A stretch of DNA of 64,000 nt from Dictyobacter kobayashii (GCF_003967555.1 NZ_BIFS01000001.1:2170001-2234000), one strand, 5' to 3'. Positions 17,095 to 26,411 are shown, counted from the first letter of the stretch. The notes: generated by a model not told the origin, from the letters alone. Numbers and translations are program-made.

Positions 17095-17711
17095 TGGCGA
17101 TAAAACATCAGCAGCGTGCTGCCATAACGGCGCTCATCGGTCAGAACAAAATTCTGACACTCAACCGCAGCTACGCCGGGGCGCTCTTTCGGGTGAATCT
17201 GGACAATAATAACCGTATCATCGGTCCAGAGTTTTGAGCTGTCCACTAATCCCAGTGCGCGAGCCGCCATCTCTTCATATTGAGGCGGAGCCACATAGAT
17301 AATATCGTAGACCCGCTGCTGGCCCGGCTGAGGCGCGGGAAAATAGGCGCGCTTCTCGCCTCCATGTGCTGGCGGCAAAGGTTGTGACTGGTGGGCCAAT
17401 AAAAACTTGAAAGAATCTCCTTGCAATGTCTCTGCATGGGCCGTCAGGCCAGTAATCTGCAGATTTTCGCGTACCAGTTTGACAATTTTGGGATTCATCT
17501 CGATAAAGGTGGCGCGTGCGGCACCGCGACTCAACGCTTCGATGCCCACGCCACCGGTGCCCGCAAAAAGATCCAGAAAGCGGGCATCCGTCACCTCATC
17601 CGAAAGAATATCAAACAAGGCCGTCTTCACCCGATCCATAATCGGCCGGGTACCAATTGTTTTGGGAGACTTCAGTTTTTTGCCCTTCGCCTCACCGGTC
17701 ACCACGCGCAT
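17082..17711 (-). CDS. rsmD: 16S rRNA (guanine966-N2)-methyltransferase
   Basis: A 209-residue SAM-dependent methyltransferase acting on G966 in the 30S subunit. GEAKGKKLKSPKTIGTRPIMDRVKTALFDIL is the RsmD signature region (residues 6-36), SAM loop DLFAGTGGVGIEAL follows, and ERRYGSTLLMFYR closes the protein. The catalytic motif IV, normally (D/N)PP(Y/F), reads IIYVAPPQY here, lacking the acidic or amide residue. An insertion near residues 105-130 is Pro/Gln-rich. The start overlaps the stop of the upstream linker-rich gene (TAATG), so both are one operon. Confidence 0.88.
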   Translation of the reverse strand: MRVVTGEAKGKKLKSPKTIGTRPIMDRVKTALFDILSDEVTDARFLDLFAGTGGVGIEALSRGAARATFIEMNPKIVKLVRENLQITGLTAHAETLQGDSFKFLLAHQSQPLPPAHGGEKRAYFPAPQPGQQRVYDIIYVAPPQYEEMAARALGLVDSSKLWTDDTVIIVQIHPKERPGVAAVECQNFVLTDERRYGSTLLMFYRHQNV

Positions 17712-18908
17712 TAGCGTCCCTCCTCTAACACTGCCAGAACAGCTTCCACCTGCTCAATAAAATCATCTTCCAGCTTCGCCCAGGAGATCAACGCTTCTAC
17801 CTGGTCTACTTTCAACTTCTTGGTCGTCATAATATTCCAGACGCCTGAAATTAATTCACGCAATTGATCATCAGAGATCTGGGAAGATACGACATTGGTC
17901 AACACCTGCAAACGCTGAGGGCTAGCAGTTGTGGCGCCTTGAGACTCCCGTAAGGAGCTAATCTTGACCCGCGCGCGCTCTAGCTCTTGCTCACTAAACT
18001 CATCAGGTGACAAAGGCAAATCTTCCAATTCCTCCAGGTCTTCACCTGGTCTACTTTCATCAATTAGATCCTCGGGACCAATCTCTTCGTCAAAACCAAC
18101 CCCTGCCCGAGGAATACGCATCTCAATAATAGATGAATCGTGGTCTCCCCGCGAAATACGGGGCAATGGTCCCGAGGATTGTGGGCGCCTGGCTTCAGGC
18201 ACAGCCTGTCCATAGTCAGAGAGTGCGCTATTATCACTCTCACGTCGCTTAGGCAGGGGTGTGGGATCCGGCCCACTCTGGCCCACGATTCCTTTAAGCT
18301 GCTCCAGCGCTTCACGTAGATTAATGCCCGTGGTCAGGGAGCGTACATTGAGCATTTCCATCGCCTGCTTGGGCGTTAAATCTAGATTATCTTTAATATA
18401 TTGAATAAACTGAGGTAGCGGCATATTACTACCGGGCTCGCCACCTGGCACGGTTAAATTACCTGTGCGCGTACCTGTACCTTCGGAACCCCGACTGGTC
18501 GGGACCTCTGCTTGAGCGCTGCTACGCCCCTCATTCGTCTGCGTTGCTGTTGGGGGGCATACACGGCGGCGGGCCGATTGCCTGGTGTATTCGCCCGTGG
18601 ACTAGCAGCGGGTTGAGCAGGTGCAGTTTTGGTTTTTGCCGCAGGTTGAGGAGCCGAGCGCCCAACCTGAGAGCGTGCCGCACCTTGGGCAGACGTTGAT
18701 CCATATGTGTCGTCAGCTGCTGCATACCAGCCTCAGCCTCATTAAATAGTTGTTCCCGCTCCTCCACACTGGCACCAAGGGGCACAGGGACACTCATCTC
18801 AACGGTATGGGTACGGCCATCTTTTGTATATTGGGACGCATAGCGTAACCAGATATACGGCCCGCTCTCTTCCTGTTTTTTTCTATTGCCGTCCATGGAC
18901 GTGCTCAC
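17711..18908 (-). pseudogene. uncharacterised linker-rich protein, split by two single-base losses
   Basis: Two open frames (18908-18531 and 18451-17711) read as one gene. The N-terminal part contains EESGPYIWLRYASQY and SVPVPLGASVEEREQLF, resembling small DNA- or cell-surface-associated domains but unassigned. Adding one base to the GGG at 18687-18689 and one to the G6 run at 18552-18557 yields a continuous product of about 400 residues: N-domain, an Ala/Pro/Gln/Thr-rich linker of about 100 residues, a helical segment LTPKQAMEMLNVRSL, an acidic region, and a helical C-terminus. No function is known. It overlaps rsmD by one base. The linker composition and the new continuity support one gene. 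Confidence 0.65.
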
Positions 18909-19232
18909 CTACTTTCTCCTACAATGCTGCTCTAATTGCAATTCCAGGGACTCTCTGTCGATCATAAACAGTGTACGTACATTATATCAAAAACGTCCTG
19001 CAGACACATCCTGTATCATCCCAATTTTTCAGCCTGCTTATTGACAAGCCGGGCTAAATGCTCATCGACGAGATAAGATCAGCATAGTGAAATGTCTTGA
19101 TAAATACTAAGATATAATGTATGGTACTATAATAAACCCCGTATCGTGGGAACAATAGCCAAATCGCTACCCAACAATGGTGCTTCTTGACGATGATACA
19201 TGTTGTATGTTCGTACCTGATAGTTTGCTTCT

Positions 19233-19958
19233 ATGCCAGAAAGTCGAGATAAGCTATCTATGATACCAGCACCGACTCAGCCGCCGCCAACCCGGGTCGC
19301 GCCTCCACCGGCGACACCGGAAGAACAGGCTCAGACCGCACCAGCTAAAGTTGCGCTGACGCCGGCGCGTAGAAGAGCGGGACAATCTCCAGTGGCCCTG
19401 GCGATAAAAGCCGTCTTGCGCCCCATCTTTAAACTACTTTACTACGTTATTCGTTGGATACGCTCACACAAGCTTGCAACCCTCCTGGCCATCCTCCTTA
19501 TCCTGGCCAGCGTCTTTGCCACTAACTATCTATTCGCTGGACAGACGCCGTTAGGTGCCAGTTCATCCAGCACAGTGCAACAATCAGTACAAAACAACGC
19601 ACAAATCAGCCCTGATGTCCAGAATTGGCTGCTGGCCTTACGCTCAGGCGATCTCAATACGATGCTCTCAATCCAAAAATCTATGAGCGCTTCAACCAGG
19701 CCACCTGATAGTGCTCTGTATGTTTTGCAGTTTAGCGAGAAATACGCCCAGGTAAAATGGACGGGCATCACTGTCACCAGCATCAATAAGGCCCCGGACG
19801 GTATGTTGGATATGTTTATCGAGGTGGATATGAGTTCGACCAGTACCAGTACCAGCACAACTACAGGTACCAGCAACAGCATCGTACTCTGGCATTTTAC
19901 CACTACACCAACGGGCCAAATTTTTCTGATTGACTATGTATCAGGGCGCACAGCATAG
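19233..19958 (+). CDS. single-pass membrane protein of unknown function
   Basis: A 241-residue protein: Pro/Ala-rich cytosolic segment (residues 10-50), basic stretch, one transmembrane helix at about 82-103 (LATLLAILLILASVFA), then an extracytoplasmic domain of about 135 residues containing VQNWLLALRSGDLNTML and YAQVKWTGITVTSI, with a Ser/Thr run (SSTSTSTSTTTGTS). The layout resembles NTF2-like or DUF4878-type secreted domains but I cannot assign it. No clear ribosome site; ATG 19260 is an alternative. It precedes the FtsH-like gene in the same direction. The 325 bp before it show nothing recognisable. Confidence 0.6.
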   Translation: MPESRDKLSMIPAPTQPPPTRVAPPPATPEEQAQTAPAKVALTPARRRAGQSPVALAIKAVLRPIFKLLYYVIRWIRSHKLATLLAILLILASVFATNYLFAGQTPLGASSSSTVQQSVQNNAQISPDVQNWLLALRSGDLNTMLSIQKSMSASTRPPDSALYVLQFSEKYAQVKWTGITVTSINKAPDGMLDMFIEVDMSSTSTSTSTTTGTSNSIVLWHFTTTPTGQIFLIDYVSGRTA

Positions 19959-20083
19959 CGTCCTCTCTCCACATAGTAGATGGCAAGATTTCGATAAAGT
20001 ATTCCAGTAGCATGAACGTCCGATACTCACCAATAAAGACGTTCACATAACGCATACTACAACATGCTGAAGGGATAGAAGCA

Positions 20084-22018
20084 GTGTCAACAAATACAAC
20101 CAGAACCAAGCGGCCGCGGAGCGACCTCGATAAGTCCATAGATCTGGGCCTGGATCAGTTTGGACGTTTTATTCGACGAGCCTGGTGGTGGATTGCCCTG
20201 ACCATCTTCGCCATCTGGTTCTTTACTTCCGGCGTCACTATCGCGGGCCTGGATGGTGGCACAGCATTGAGCGGCATCATCCAGATTACCTTTGCCATCT
20301 GTTACATCTTGATTCAGTTCGTCGCCCTCTTCTGGTTCCTGGCCCGCCCGCGCCTCTACTGGGTCATGCCGGGTGAGACTGGCGTCACCTTTGACGATTA
20401 CAAAGGTAATCCAGAGGTATTGGAAGCCGCACGCCGTATTGTAGCCCTGCTGCGCGGAGTTAAAGAATTCCAGGCCATGGGCGGCAATCCTGTACGTGGT
20501 CTTCTTCTCTCAGGACCTCCCGGAACCGGTAAGAGTTATCTGGCACAGTGTATGAGTACCGAGGCGGGTGTCCCCTTCGCCTATGCCAGTGCCGCCAGTT
20601 TCCGCGCCATGTTCATGGGTATCGATGTCCTGATGATCAGCAATCTCTACCGCAAAGCTCGCCGCCTGGCCCGTGAGTACGGCGGCTGCGTCATATTTAT
20701 GGATGAAGTCGACGCCATCGGTGGATCGCGTGGTAATAACGGCGGTGGCATGGGCATGATGGGTATGATGGGCGGCATGATGGGCGGTGGTACCGGCGGC
20801 TTGAACCAGTTATTAATGGAGATGGACCCCCCTAACATCGAGACCGGCTGGTTTAAAAAGATCCTGCGTACGCTGGGTCTCTACCATGGTCGAGCTCAAC
20901 ATCAACCGGTACTGACAATTGGTGCCACAAATATTCCAGATTCCCTGGATCGTGCCCTGCTACGTCCAGGTCGCTTTGATCGCCAGATCAATGTCGCCCC
21001 ACCAACCGATAAGTACCGTCCAGAGGTGATTGAATACTACCTCAACAAAGTTGATCATGTAGACAATATCTCTATCACAGCCCTCTCGGCCCGCTTCGTT
21101 AGCTATACACCAGTGGCTATTAAACATGTCATCAACGAGGCTACGATTATCGCCCACTTTGCTGGACGTACCAAAGTGACGTATAAAGATCTCACCGAGG
21201 CCCAGGATGTCCATGAATATGGCCTGCGACAGATCAGTGAGCTAACAGACATCGAGCGGCGCCGCCTGGCTTACCATGAAGCGGGCCATACTGTAGCCAG
21301 CTACTACTTAATGGATCGCTTCTTTCCAGCCTACGTTACCATCCATATGCGTGGTGATGTCGAAGGTGCCGCAGCCTTTGCTCATCCACGACCCAAAGAA
21401 AGCGTCATTACCAGAAATCGCGAAGAGATCCTGGCAATTATTCAGGTTTCGCTGGCCTCACGTGCTGCGGAAGAATTATTCCTGAATACAAAATTGAATG
21501 GGGTAACCGGCGATTTTGCCAGCGCCACGGAACGTGCCGCCTTCTATATCGGTGCCTTTGGCATGGATGATACCATCACCTCATTTCTGGCCTTTGGAAG
21601 CGCGTCCAATGCACTGGGAGCAGTGCCGCGTTTTGCTGAACGCGTTGAGGCCCTCTTACAATCTCAATTGAACGCAGTCAAGCAGCTTTTTATTGAGCAC
21701 AGTGAAGCTGTGATCGCTGTCTCAGAGGCCTTGATTGAAAAAGACGAGCTGGTAGCAGAAGAGATTAAAGAGCTGATCGACAATGCCGATGCCCGTCGAG
21801 CCTCAAGAAACATCTTCAGCGAGTTCACTCCTTTGCTAGAAGCGGGCTCAAACGGCAATGGCAATGGCAATGGCAATGGCAATGGCGCCCATAGCAATGG
21901 CAGTGCGCGCAGCGGTGGCTTTCTGGCCGGTCCACATATTAACAATATGAGCATGCACACCAGCGCGGAAAACCTGCAGTTGCCGCCCCTGGATTACACA
22001 GATAACCTGGATCTATAA
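20084..22018 (+). CDS. FtsH-like membrane AAA protease (divergent)
   Basis: A 644-residue protein. Two N-terminal transmembrane helices (about 36-56 and 65-88) have almost no periplasmic loop. The AAA domain has Walker A GPPGTGKS near residue 145, Walker B VIFMDEVDA, sensor GATNIPDSLD and arginine finger LRPGRFDR. The M41 protease has zinc motif HEAGH starting at His398 and the third ligand Asp in TGDFASAT. Unusual: a Gly/Met-rich insert after Walker B (GGGMGMMGMMGGMMGG) and a C-terminal Asn-Gly repeat from a GGCAAT microsatellite (about 21851-21886). Start is GTG with AAGGG upstream. Shorter loops than housekeeping FtsH suggest a specialised paralogue. Confidence 0.88.
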   Translation: MSTNTTRTKRPRSDLDKSIDLGLDQFGRFIRRAWWWIALTIFAIWFFTSGVTIAGLDGGTALSGIIQITFAICYILIQFVALFWFLARPRLYWVMPGETGVTFDDYKGNPEVLEAARRIVALLRGVKEFQAMGGNPVRGLLLSGPPGTGKSYLAQCMSTEAGVPFAYASAASFRAMFMGIDVLMISNLYRKARRLAREYGGCVIFMDEVDAIGGSRGNNGGGMGMMGMMGGMMGGGTGGLNQLLMEMDPPNIETGWFKKILRTLGLYHGRAQHQPVLTIGATNIPDSLDRALLRPGRFDRQINVAPPTDKYRPEVIEYYLNKVDHVDNISITALSARFVSYTPVAIKHVINEATIIAHFAGRTKVTYKDLTEAQDVHEYGLRQISELTDIERRRLAYHEAGHTVASYYLMDRFFPAYVTIHMRGDVEGAAAFAHPRPKESVITRNREEILAIIQVSLASRAAEELFLNTKLNGVTGDFASATERAAFYIGAFGMDDTITSFLAFGSASNALGAVPRFAERVEALLQSQLNAVKQLFIEHSEAVIAVSEALIEKDELVAEEIKELIDNADARRASRNIFSEFTPLLEAGSNGNGNGNGNGNGAHSNGSARSGGFLAGPHINNMSMHTSAENLQLPPLDYTDNLDL

Positions 22019-22038
22019 CATCAGCTGTAGTCAGTTGC

Positions 22039-22070
22039 GAGGTCTTCTTTCGAGAGGGCCTCATTTTTTG
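22039..22070 (+). terminator. intrinsic terminator after the FtsH-like gene
   Basis: GAGGTC at 22039 pairs with GGCCTC at 22057-22062, followed by ATTTTTTG. It lies 20 bp beyond the stop codon. Confidence 0.6.
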
Positions 22071-22203
22071 TTATGTTTTTTTGAATATAGGTAAATAGAT
22101 AGACAAGGTCGTGATTACTTGAATAATTTGGGGTTATTTGCTACTGTTGTCAGAGATTGTTGGTATTTTCCCCATCATTAAGAGGAGATATGTACACACG
22201 AAC

Positions 22204-23739
22204 ATGAATACAGTTCTCTCAGATGCGACCAGTACGCATGAACATACATCTACGCCCATGACCAGGAAAAGGTTACTTTTGATCGGTGGTACCTTGCTGG
22301 GGTTGCTGATCATTGGACTGCTGATGCGCCTGTATACTCTGGGCGTGCCCTTTGACCGGGACTCATATGATGAGGGAGTTTACTGGCAGACCTTGCGCTC
22401 GCTGGCCGCTGGCTCGGCGCTGTATCATCCTACGTTTTATTCGCAGCCACCGATGTTTGTGTTCTCTATCTTTCCGACCTACCTGCTCTTTGGTCAGACC
22501 CTGTGGGCGGCCCGGTTTGGCATCGCCCTGGTTTCTATGTTGGGGCTGGTGGGGATATTTCTACTGGGTTATGCTTTGCGTGGCTGGCTCGGTGCTTTCA
22601 TTGCCCTGCTATTACTGCTACTGGCACCCCTCTACCTTTCGGCTTCACAAACCATTCAGGCAGAAGGCCCTCAAGTCGCATTCTCAGTACTGACAGTGGC
22701 CTTTGCCTATCTGTGGTGGCATAAATCCACAGGTTGGCGTGGTGACCTCTATGCGGCCCTCTGTACACTCACACTGACGCTAAGTATTTTCAGTAAGCTC
22801 TTCGCGTTAGCCACCCTGGTACCAGTCTGTCTCCTGGCACTGGCCCATATCTGGCGCATTCGACAGCAACCAGCGGGAAGCCGCTTGAAAGCCAGTCGCT
22901 CACTGCTCATCGGTATTGTGGTTATGGTCCTGGCTACTGTAGTAATTATGTTGCCCTTCGCAGGCAAGTTAGGGGATTTCTGGTCAGGCGTGATCAGCTT
23001 TCATACCGCCGCTAAAACGGTCAGTAGCCGTATGGGAAATACGGGCAAAGTGGTGCGCTTCTTCATTGCCCCCCTGGGGTTTGCCGCCCTCTATGGCAGT
23101 ATCGTCGCGCTACTCAAGAAGGATTGGCGCGTCATACCACTGCTGGGCTGGGGCCTGGCCTGCACAATTTTGCTCTGGCAGCAAGAACCACTGTTTGATC
23201 ATCATTTTGTGATCGTCATACCTGCGTTGGTAGCTTTGACCTGTATGGGCCTGGGACCCCTGCCCCTGAACAGCCAACAATTAAGGCAGCGTCCCGCGCT
23301 AATCACGGCTGGCTGCCTGCTGCTCGTGCTGATCAGTATTGTCTTTGGCGCCAGAACGATCCAGCTCAATTATAGCCATTTGCAGGCGCAGGCCACATCT
23401 GCGGGCACCCAGGGTTCATTGCGCACCGCCCACGATCTGCAGCAGGTGGTAGCCCCCAATCAATTCGTGATTACCGATGGCCAATTTGTGGCCGCGCTGG
23501 CTGGACGCAATACACCACCGGAACTGGTAGATACTTCCAGTGTGCGCATCAATACAAACTATCTGACCAGCGCCCAGTTGATTCAGCAGGCCTCACAGCC
23601 CCGGGTAGAAGCTATCCTGTTCTATACAGGACGCCTGACGAATAGCAACCTGCAGGCATTCCGCGACTGGATACCACAGCACTTCCGTCAGGTTCATCAC
23701 TATGGCAATGGCAGTGCGCTATGGGTTAAAATACAATAA
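22204..23739 (+). CDS. GT39/PMT-like membrane glycosyltransferase
   Basis: A protein of about 511 residues with some ten transmembrane segments. The first extracytoplasmic loop carries FDRDSYDEGVYW, the acidic motif expected in lipid-linked sugar transferases of the PMT/ArnT superfamily (GT-C fold), and YSQPPMFVFSIFP follows. Such enzymes use a polyprenyl-phosphate sugar to glycosylate proteins or lipids outside the cell. The C-terminal 110 residues form an extracytoplasmic domain. The start at 22204 is chosen over a TTG at 22138; AGGAG lies 17 nt upstream, rather far, so the start is uncertain. Confidence 0.8.
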   Translation: MNTVLSDATSTHEHTSTPMTRKRLLLIGGTLLGLLIIGLLMRLYTLGVPFDRDSYDEGVYWQTLRSLAAGSALYHPTFYSQPPMFVFSIFPTYLLFGQTLWAARFGIALVSMLGLVGIFLLGYALRGWLGAFIALLLLLLAPLYLSASQTIQAEGPQVAFSVLTVAFAYLWWHKSTGWRGDLYAALCTLTLTLSIFSKLFALATLVPVCLLALAHIWRIRQQPAGSRLKASRSLLIGIVVMVLATVVIMLPFAGKLGDFWSGVISFHTAAKTVSSRMGNTGKVVRFFIAPLGFAALYGSIVALLKKDWRVIPLLGWGLACTILLWQQEPLFDHHFVIVIPALVALTCMGLGPLPLNSQQLRQRPALITAGCLLLVLISIVFGARTIQLNYSHLQAQATSAGTQGSLRTAHDLQQVVAPNQFVITDGQFVAALAGRNTPPELVDTSSVRINTNYLTSAQLIQQASQPRVEAILFYTGRLTNSNLQAFRDWIPQHFRQVHHYGNGSALWVKIQ

Positions 23740-23781
23740 AGCGAAGAAAGTATACTTGCGCTGAGGCGCCCGAATCCCTTT

Positions 23782-23830
23782 TATGTGGTTGCAAAATATT
23801 GAGTACGGCTTAATATTTTGTAACCACATA
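23782..23830. terminator. 19-bp hairpin after the GT39-like gene
   Basis: Arms 23782-23800 and 23812-23830 (TATGTGGTTGCAAAATATT and its near-complement) pair with one mismatch. Located 43 bp after the stop codon. Confidence 0.65.
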
Positions 23831-23864
23831 GGTATCACTTTTTGAGTGAGGAGGAAGAAAACAG

Positions 23865-23975
23865 ATGCAAAAGAAGAAAACATTTAGTACGATGGAGATT
23901 GTGTTGGTCGGCGTATTGGTCGGCTCGCTCCTACTCTCATTCTTGCAAGCGCGCCAGGATGATCAAAAAAAGTAA
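23865..23975 (+). CDS. 36-residue single-pass membrane peptide
   Basis: A small gene with a strong ribosome site (GAGGAGGAAG, 6-8 nt before the ATG). The product starts MQKKKTF, has one hydrophobic helix (MEIVLVGVLVGSLLLSFL), and ends with polar, basic QARQDDQKK. It is flanked by its own hairpins on both sides, which supports independent expression. Function unknown; type I toxin-like peptides and small respiratory subunits have this size, but nothing here favours either. Confidence 0.6.
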   Translation: MQKKKTFSTMEIVLVGVLVGSLLLSFLQARQDDQKK

Positions 23976-23984
23976 CCAGAAACC

Positions 23985-24033
23985 AGACGACTAAGCGGGG
24001 TATGCTAAGAAATCATGCCCCGCTTAGTCGTCT
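23985..24033. terminator. 20-bp hairpin shared by convergent genes
   Basis: Arms 23985-24004 and 24014-24033 pair with one mismatch. The right arm covers the stop codon of the J-domain gene, so the terminator is partly inside that coding sequence. Confidence 0.75.
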
Positions 24034-24371
24034 TTCATATTCTTTTTAAGTTCACGCACAAAACCCATAGCCCCTTCTTTCCAGGTCATGCGTGGCTGTT
24101 TATGCCTGGCCTGTTCGCGCTGCTGCAAAATAAAGTTGAGCAATACATCACGCTTCATAGCTTCAAGGCGTTGAATATCATAGGTCATGCGCCGGGTAGG
24201 ATCGCTAAGAACAGCATATGCTTCATTGATCTGTTTGATGTAACGATCCTCGGCATCGCGATTGATATCGGGATGATATAAGCGCGCCAGGCGCCGATAT
24301 GACTGCTTGATATCTTCAAGCCGCGCCGTACTCGGCACCTCAAGGATAGAATAATAGTCTGGTAGAGCCAT
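24024..24371 (-). CDS. J-domain (DnaJ-like) protein
   Basis: A 115-residue protein. Residues 5-66 form a J domain: [31 protein letters not shown] with the invariant HPD that stimulates DnaK ATPase, then [14 protein letters not shown]. The helical tail of about 45 residues has no zinc or client-binding domains, so this is a class C type co-chaperone, not DnaJ itself. GGGGA precedes the ATG. It starts 3 bp after the dut stop and is the second gene of a two-gene operon. Confidence 0.85.
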   Translation of the reverse strand: MALPDYYSILEVPSTARLEDIKQSYRRLARLYHPDINRDAEDRYIKQINEAYAVLSDPTRRMTYDIQRLEAMKRDVLLNFILQQREQARHKQPRMTWKEGAMGFVRELKKNMKDD

Positions 24372-24374
24372 AAT

Positions 24375-24824
24375 TTAGTCCCCTGTGCTTCCGAATCCTC
24401 CCCTGGCACTCCCAACCTGCTCCACTTCATTCCAGCTAAAGCGTCCAACAGGAATAAAAATACCTTGCGCGATACGCTCACCACGCAACACTGTCACTGG
24501 CTCATCCCGAAAATTGTAGACTGAAACCATCAGTTCATCGCTCTCGCCACAATAATCCTGGTCGATAACGCCTACACCATTGGGCATTAATAAACCTTTG
24601 CGCCGGGCGGTGCTACTGCGCATGGTTAGCAGCAACATATATCCGGGAGGGGTCTGCACAATCAGATTACTGGGAATCAGGGCCAGCGAACGTGGCGCGA
24701 CCTCAGTAGTCTCTCGGCTGAGCAGATCAAAGCCTACCGATCCTGCCGTTGCATATGTTGGCAACGGCAATTCTGTATCAACTCGTTTAATATTAACCTC
24801 TAGAGGTTGTGCAGAAACATCCAT
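24375..24824 (-). CDS. dut: dUTP diphosphatase
   Basis: A trimeric-type dUTPase of about 149 residues that hydrolyses dUTP to dUMP, keeping uracil out of DNA and supplying thymidylate synthesis. Motif 1 AGSVGFDLLS, motif 2 around MRSSTARRKGLL, motif 3 GVIDQDYCGE, motif 4 RGERIAQGIF, motif 5 ARGGFGSTGD at the C-terminus. The ATG at 24824 (MDVSAQPLE) is favoured because family members start shortly before the first strand; an upstream ATG at 24860 would add 12 residues. No clear ribosome site is seen for either. Confidence 0.9.
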   Translation of the reverse strand: MDVSAQPLEVNIKRVDTELPLPTYATAGSVGFDLLSRETTEVAPRSLALIPSNLIVQTPPGYMLLLTMRSSTARRKGLLMPNGVGVIDQDYCGESDELMVSVYNFRDEPVTVLRGERIAQGIFIPVGRFSWNEVEQVGSARGGFGSTGD

Positions 24825-24869
24825 GTAGGTTATTCTAGAGAATAGAAGATATCTCGTCAAGAGATTTTT

Positions 24870-25080
24870 TAATTTGTCACCTGCGGTGACAAATTAAGGG
24901 GGAAAGGAGCTTTGGGGGCACAGCCCCCAGGCCCCCAGTCAAAGGGCTTGCCGCCCCTTGCATCCCCGCTTTCATAGGGGGGACAAATTAAGGGGAGACG
25001 TGCGCTGCCGCGCCGCACCTGTTTTATTATCTGTGGTCGAAAATGTGCGCCGCACATTTTCGACCACAGATAATAAAACA
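24870..25080. repeat. hairpins and GC-rich intergenic repeat
   Basis: A 12-bp hairpin (24870-24881 / 24885-24896) leads into a GC-rich stretch with GGGGGCACAGCCCCC. GACAAATTAAGGGG occurs at 24888 and again near 24982. A 30-bp perfect palindrome follows, arms 25020-25049 and 25051-25080, with essentially no loop. It lies upstream of dut (minus) and of the next plus-strand gene, so it is not a simple 3' terminator. Confidence 0.75.
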
Positions 25081-25134
25081 GTATGCAACCCTTGCATCCC
25101 CGCTTTTTTAACTTAATAGATAGTTATTCGTAAT

Positions 25135-25569
25135 ATGAGTATGCAAACACACACGACGCCAAAACTAACAATCCAGCAGCGTTTTCTCATTATTAGCTTC
25201 TTCTTGATTTTATCATTAGGAGCTACTATCATTGCGACAAACGCTACAATCAATGCGGTACAGAATGTTCATCAACATCAGGTAATGGCTCATAAAGGCG
25301 ATGTGCATCTCATTCGTCAGTGGATGACGATCCCGTATGTCGCCCATGTGTATCAGGTACCAGATACCATTCTGTATTCGTCGTTGAAGCTGAAAAATGA
25401 TGCGATCACGCGTCATAGTACGCTGCAAACAATTGCTCTCCAACGCAAGCAGCCTCCTGAAACTGTCATTTCTAAACTCCAGACCACAATTCTGGAGTAC
25501 CGCAAACTACATCCCTTTAAACCTTACCCGACACCATCCACTCAAAGAGGGGAGAGCATAACTCTTTGA
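25135..25569 (+). CDS. membrane-anchored protein co-transcribed with DedA
   Basis: A 144-residue protein with one N-terminal transmembrane helix (about residues 17-38, RFLIISFFLILSLGATIIAT) and an extracytoplasmic helical region rich in His, Gln and Lys. Not recognised. Its stop overlaps the start of the DedA gene by one base (TGATG), so the two are coupled. No strong ribosome site at 25135. Confidence 0.55.
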   Translation: MSMQTHTTPKLTIQQRFLIISFFLILSLGATIIATNATINAVQNVHQHQVMAHKGDVHLIRQWMTIPYVAHVYQVPDTILYSSLKLKNDAITRHSTLQTIALQRKQPPETVISKLQTTILEYRKLHPFKPYPTPSTQRGESITL

Positions 25570-26411
25570 TGAATACTTTACTTCCATTAATTATCAGCTG
25601 GCTGCAGTTCTATGGCTATCCAGTTTTGTGGATTTGTGTGTATGTTGCTGCTGTTGGGGCACCCTTACCAATCGGGCTGTTGCTGCTGGCAACAGGAGCT
25701 TTTGCCGCCCTGGGTGATTTCAACCTCTATATACTGTTTATTACATCTTTAAGCGCATCCGTCTTAGGCGATAGTACTGGTTACTTTATTGGTCGCAAAG
25801 TAGGGACACGCGTTATTGCCTGGTTAGCCCGGCAAAAACGCTTTCGCTTTATCTCTCCCAAAGTAATCAGTCGTTCGCAGGAGTATTTTCAGCGCCGGGG
25901 TGGCTGGGCCGTCTTCCTGAGTCGTTGCCTGGTTCCAGCTCTGGGAGGCACCATCAATATTCTGGCAGGCGCGGAAAATTATCCGTACCGTAAATTCTTA
26001 TTGGCCGATGCTACCGGCGAAGCCATCGGCATCATTCCGCCATTGATCCTGGGCTTTGCCTTTGGAGCAAGTTGGGAAGCAGTGGGCGATCTACTCACTA
26101 CTATCTCAACCTTGACATTCATATTACTCATTGCCATCTACCTAATCGTCCTATTAATACGCACCCTGCGGCGGATGAAAACGGGACGAGAACAAACGGA
26201 CCTGGAAGAAACATCTGAGTCGGAGTCTTCCCAGCTAGAAATTCAGGACTCACAACTTCAATATAAAGGGTTCAGCAAGGAGAAAAATCCGAAAACCACT
26301 CTATTTCTTGCCACTTTAAGGCGGGTTCAAACGTATAAAAGTACAGATGGATTACACACGGGTTACAGTTTTCCCAAGGAAACTACGTCAAATCCAGGCC
26401 GTAGGGACTAG
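25569..26411 (+). CDS. DedA/SNARE-associated family membrane protein
   Basis: A 280-residue DedA (VTT-domain) protein. Conserved elements: GAPLPIGLLLLATGAF, GDSTGYFIGRKVG, and FLSRCLVPALGGTINILAGAENYPYRKF, the re-entrant loop with essential Arg. Several DedA members are undecaprenyl-phosphate or phospholipid flippases, which fits with uppP elsewhere in the window. After the last helix (about residue 200) comes a charged tail of about 75 residues, longer than usual. ATG 25569 overlaps the upstream stop; GGGGAGAG lies 14 nt before. Confidence 0.85.
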   Translation: MNTLLPLIISWLQFYGYPVLWICVYVAAVGAPLPIGLLLLATGAFAALGDFNLYILFITSLSASVLGDSTGYFIGRKVGTRVIAWLARQKRFRFISPKVISRSQEYFQRRGGWAVFLSRCLVPALGGTINILAGAENYPYRKFLLADATGEAIGIIPPLILGFAFGASWEAVGDLLTTISTLTFILLIAIYLIVLLIRTLRRMKTGREQTDLEETSESESSQLEIQDSQLQYKGFSKEKNPKTTLFLATLRRVQTYKSTDGLHTGYSFPKETTSNPGRRD

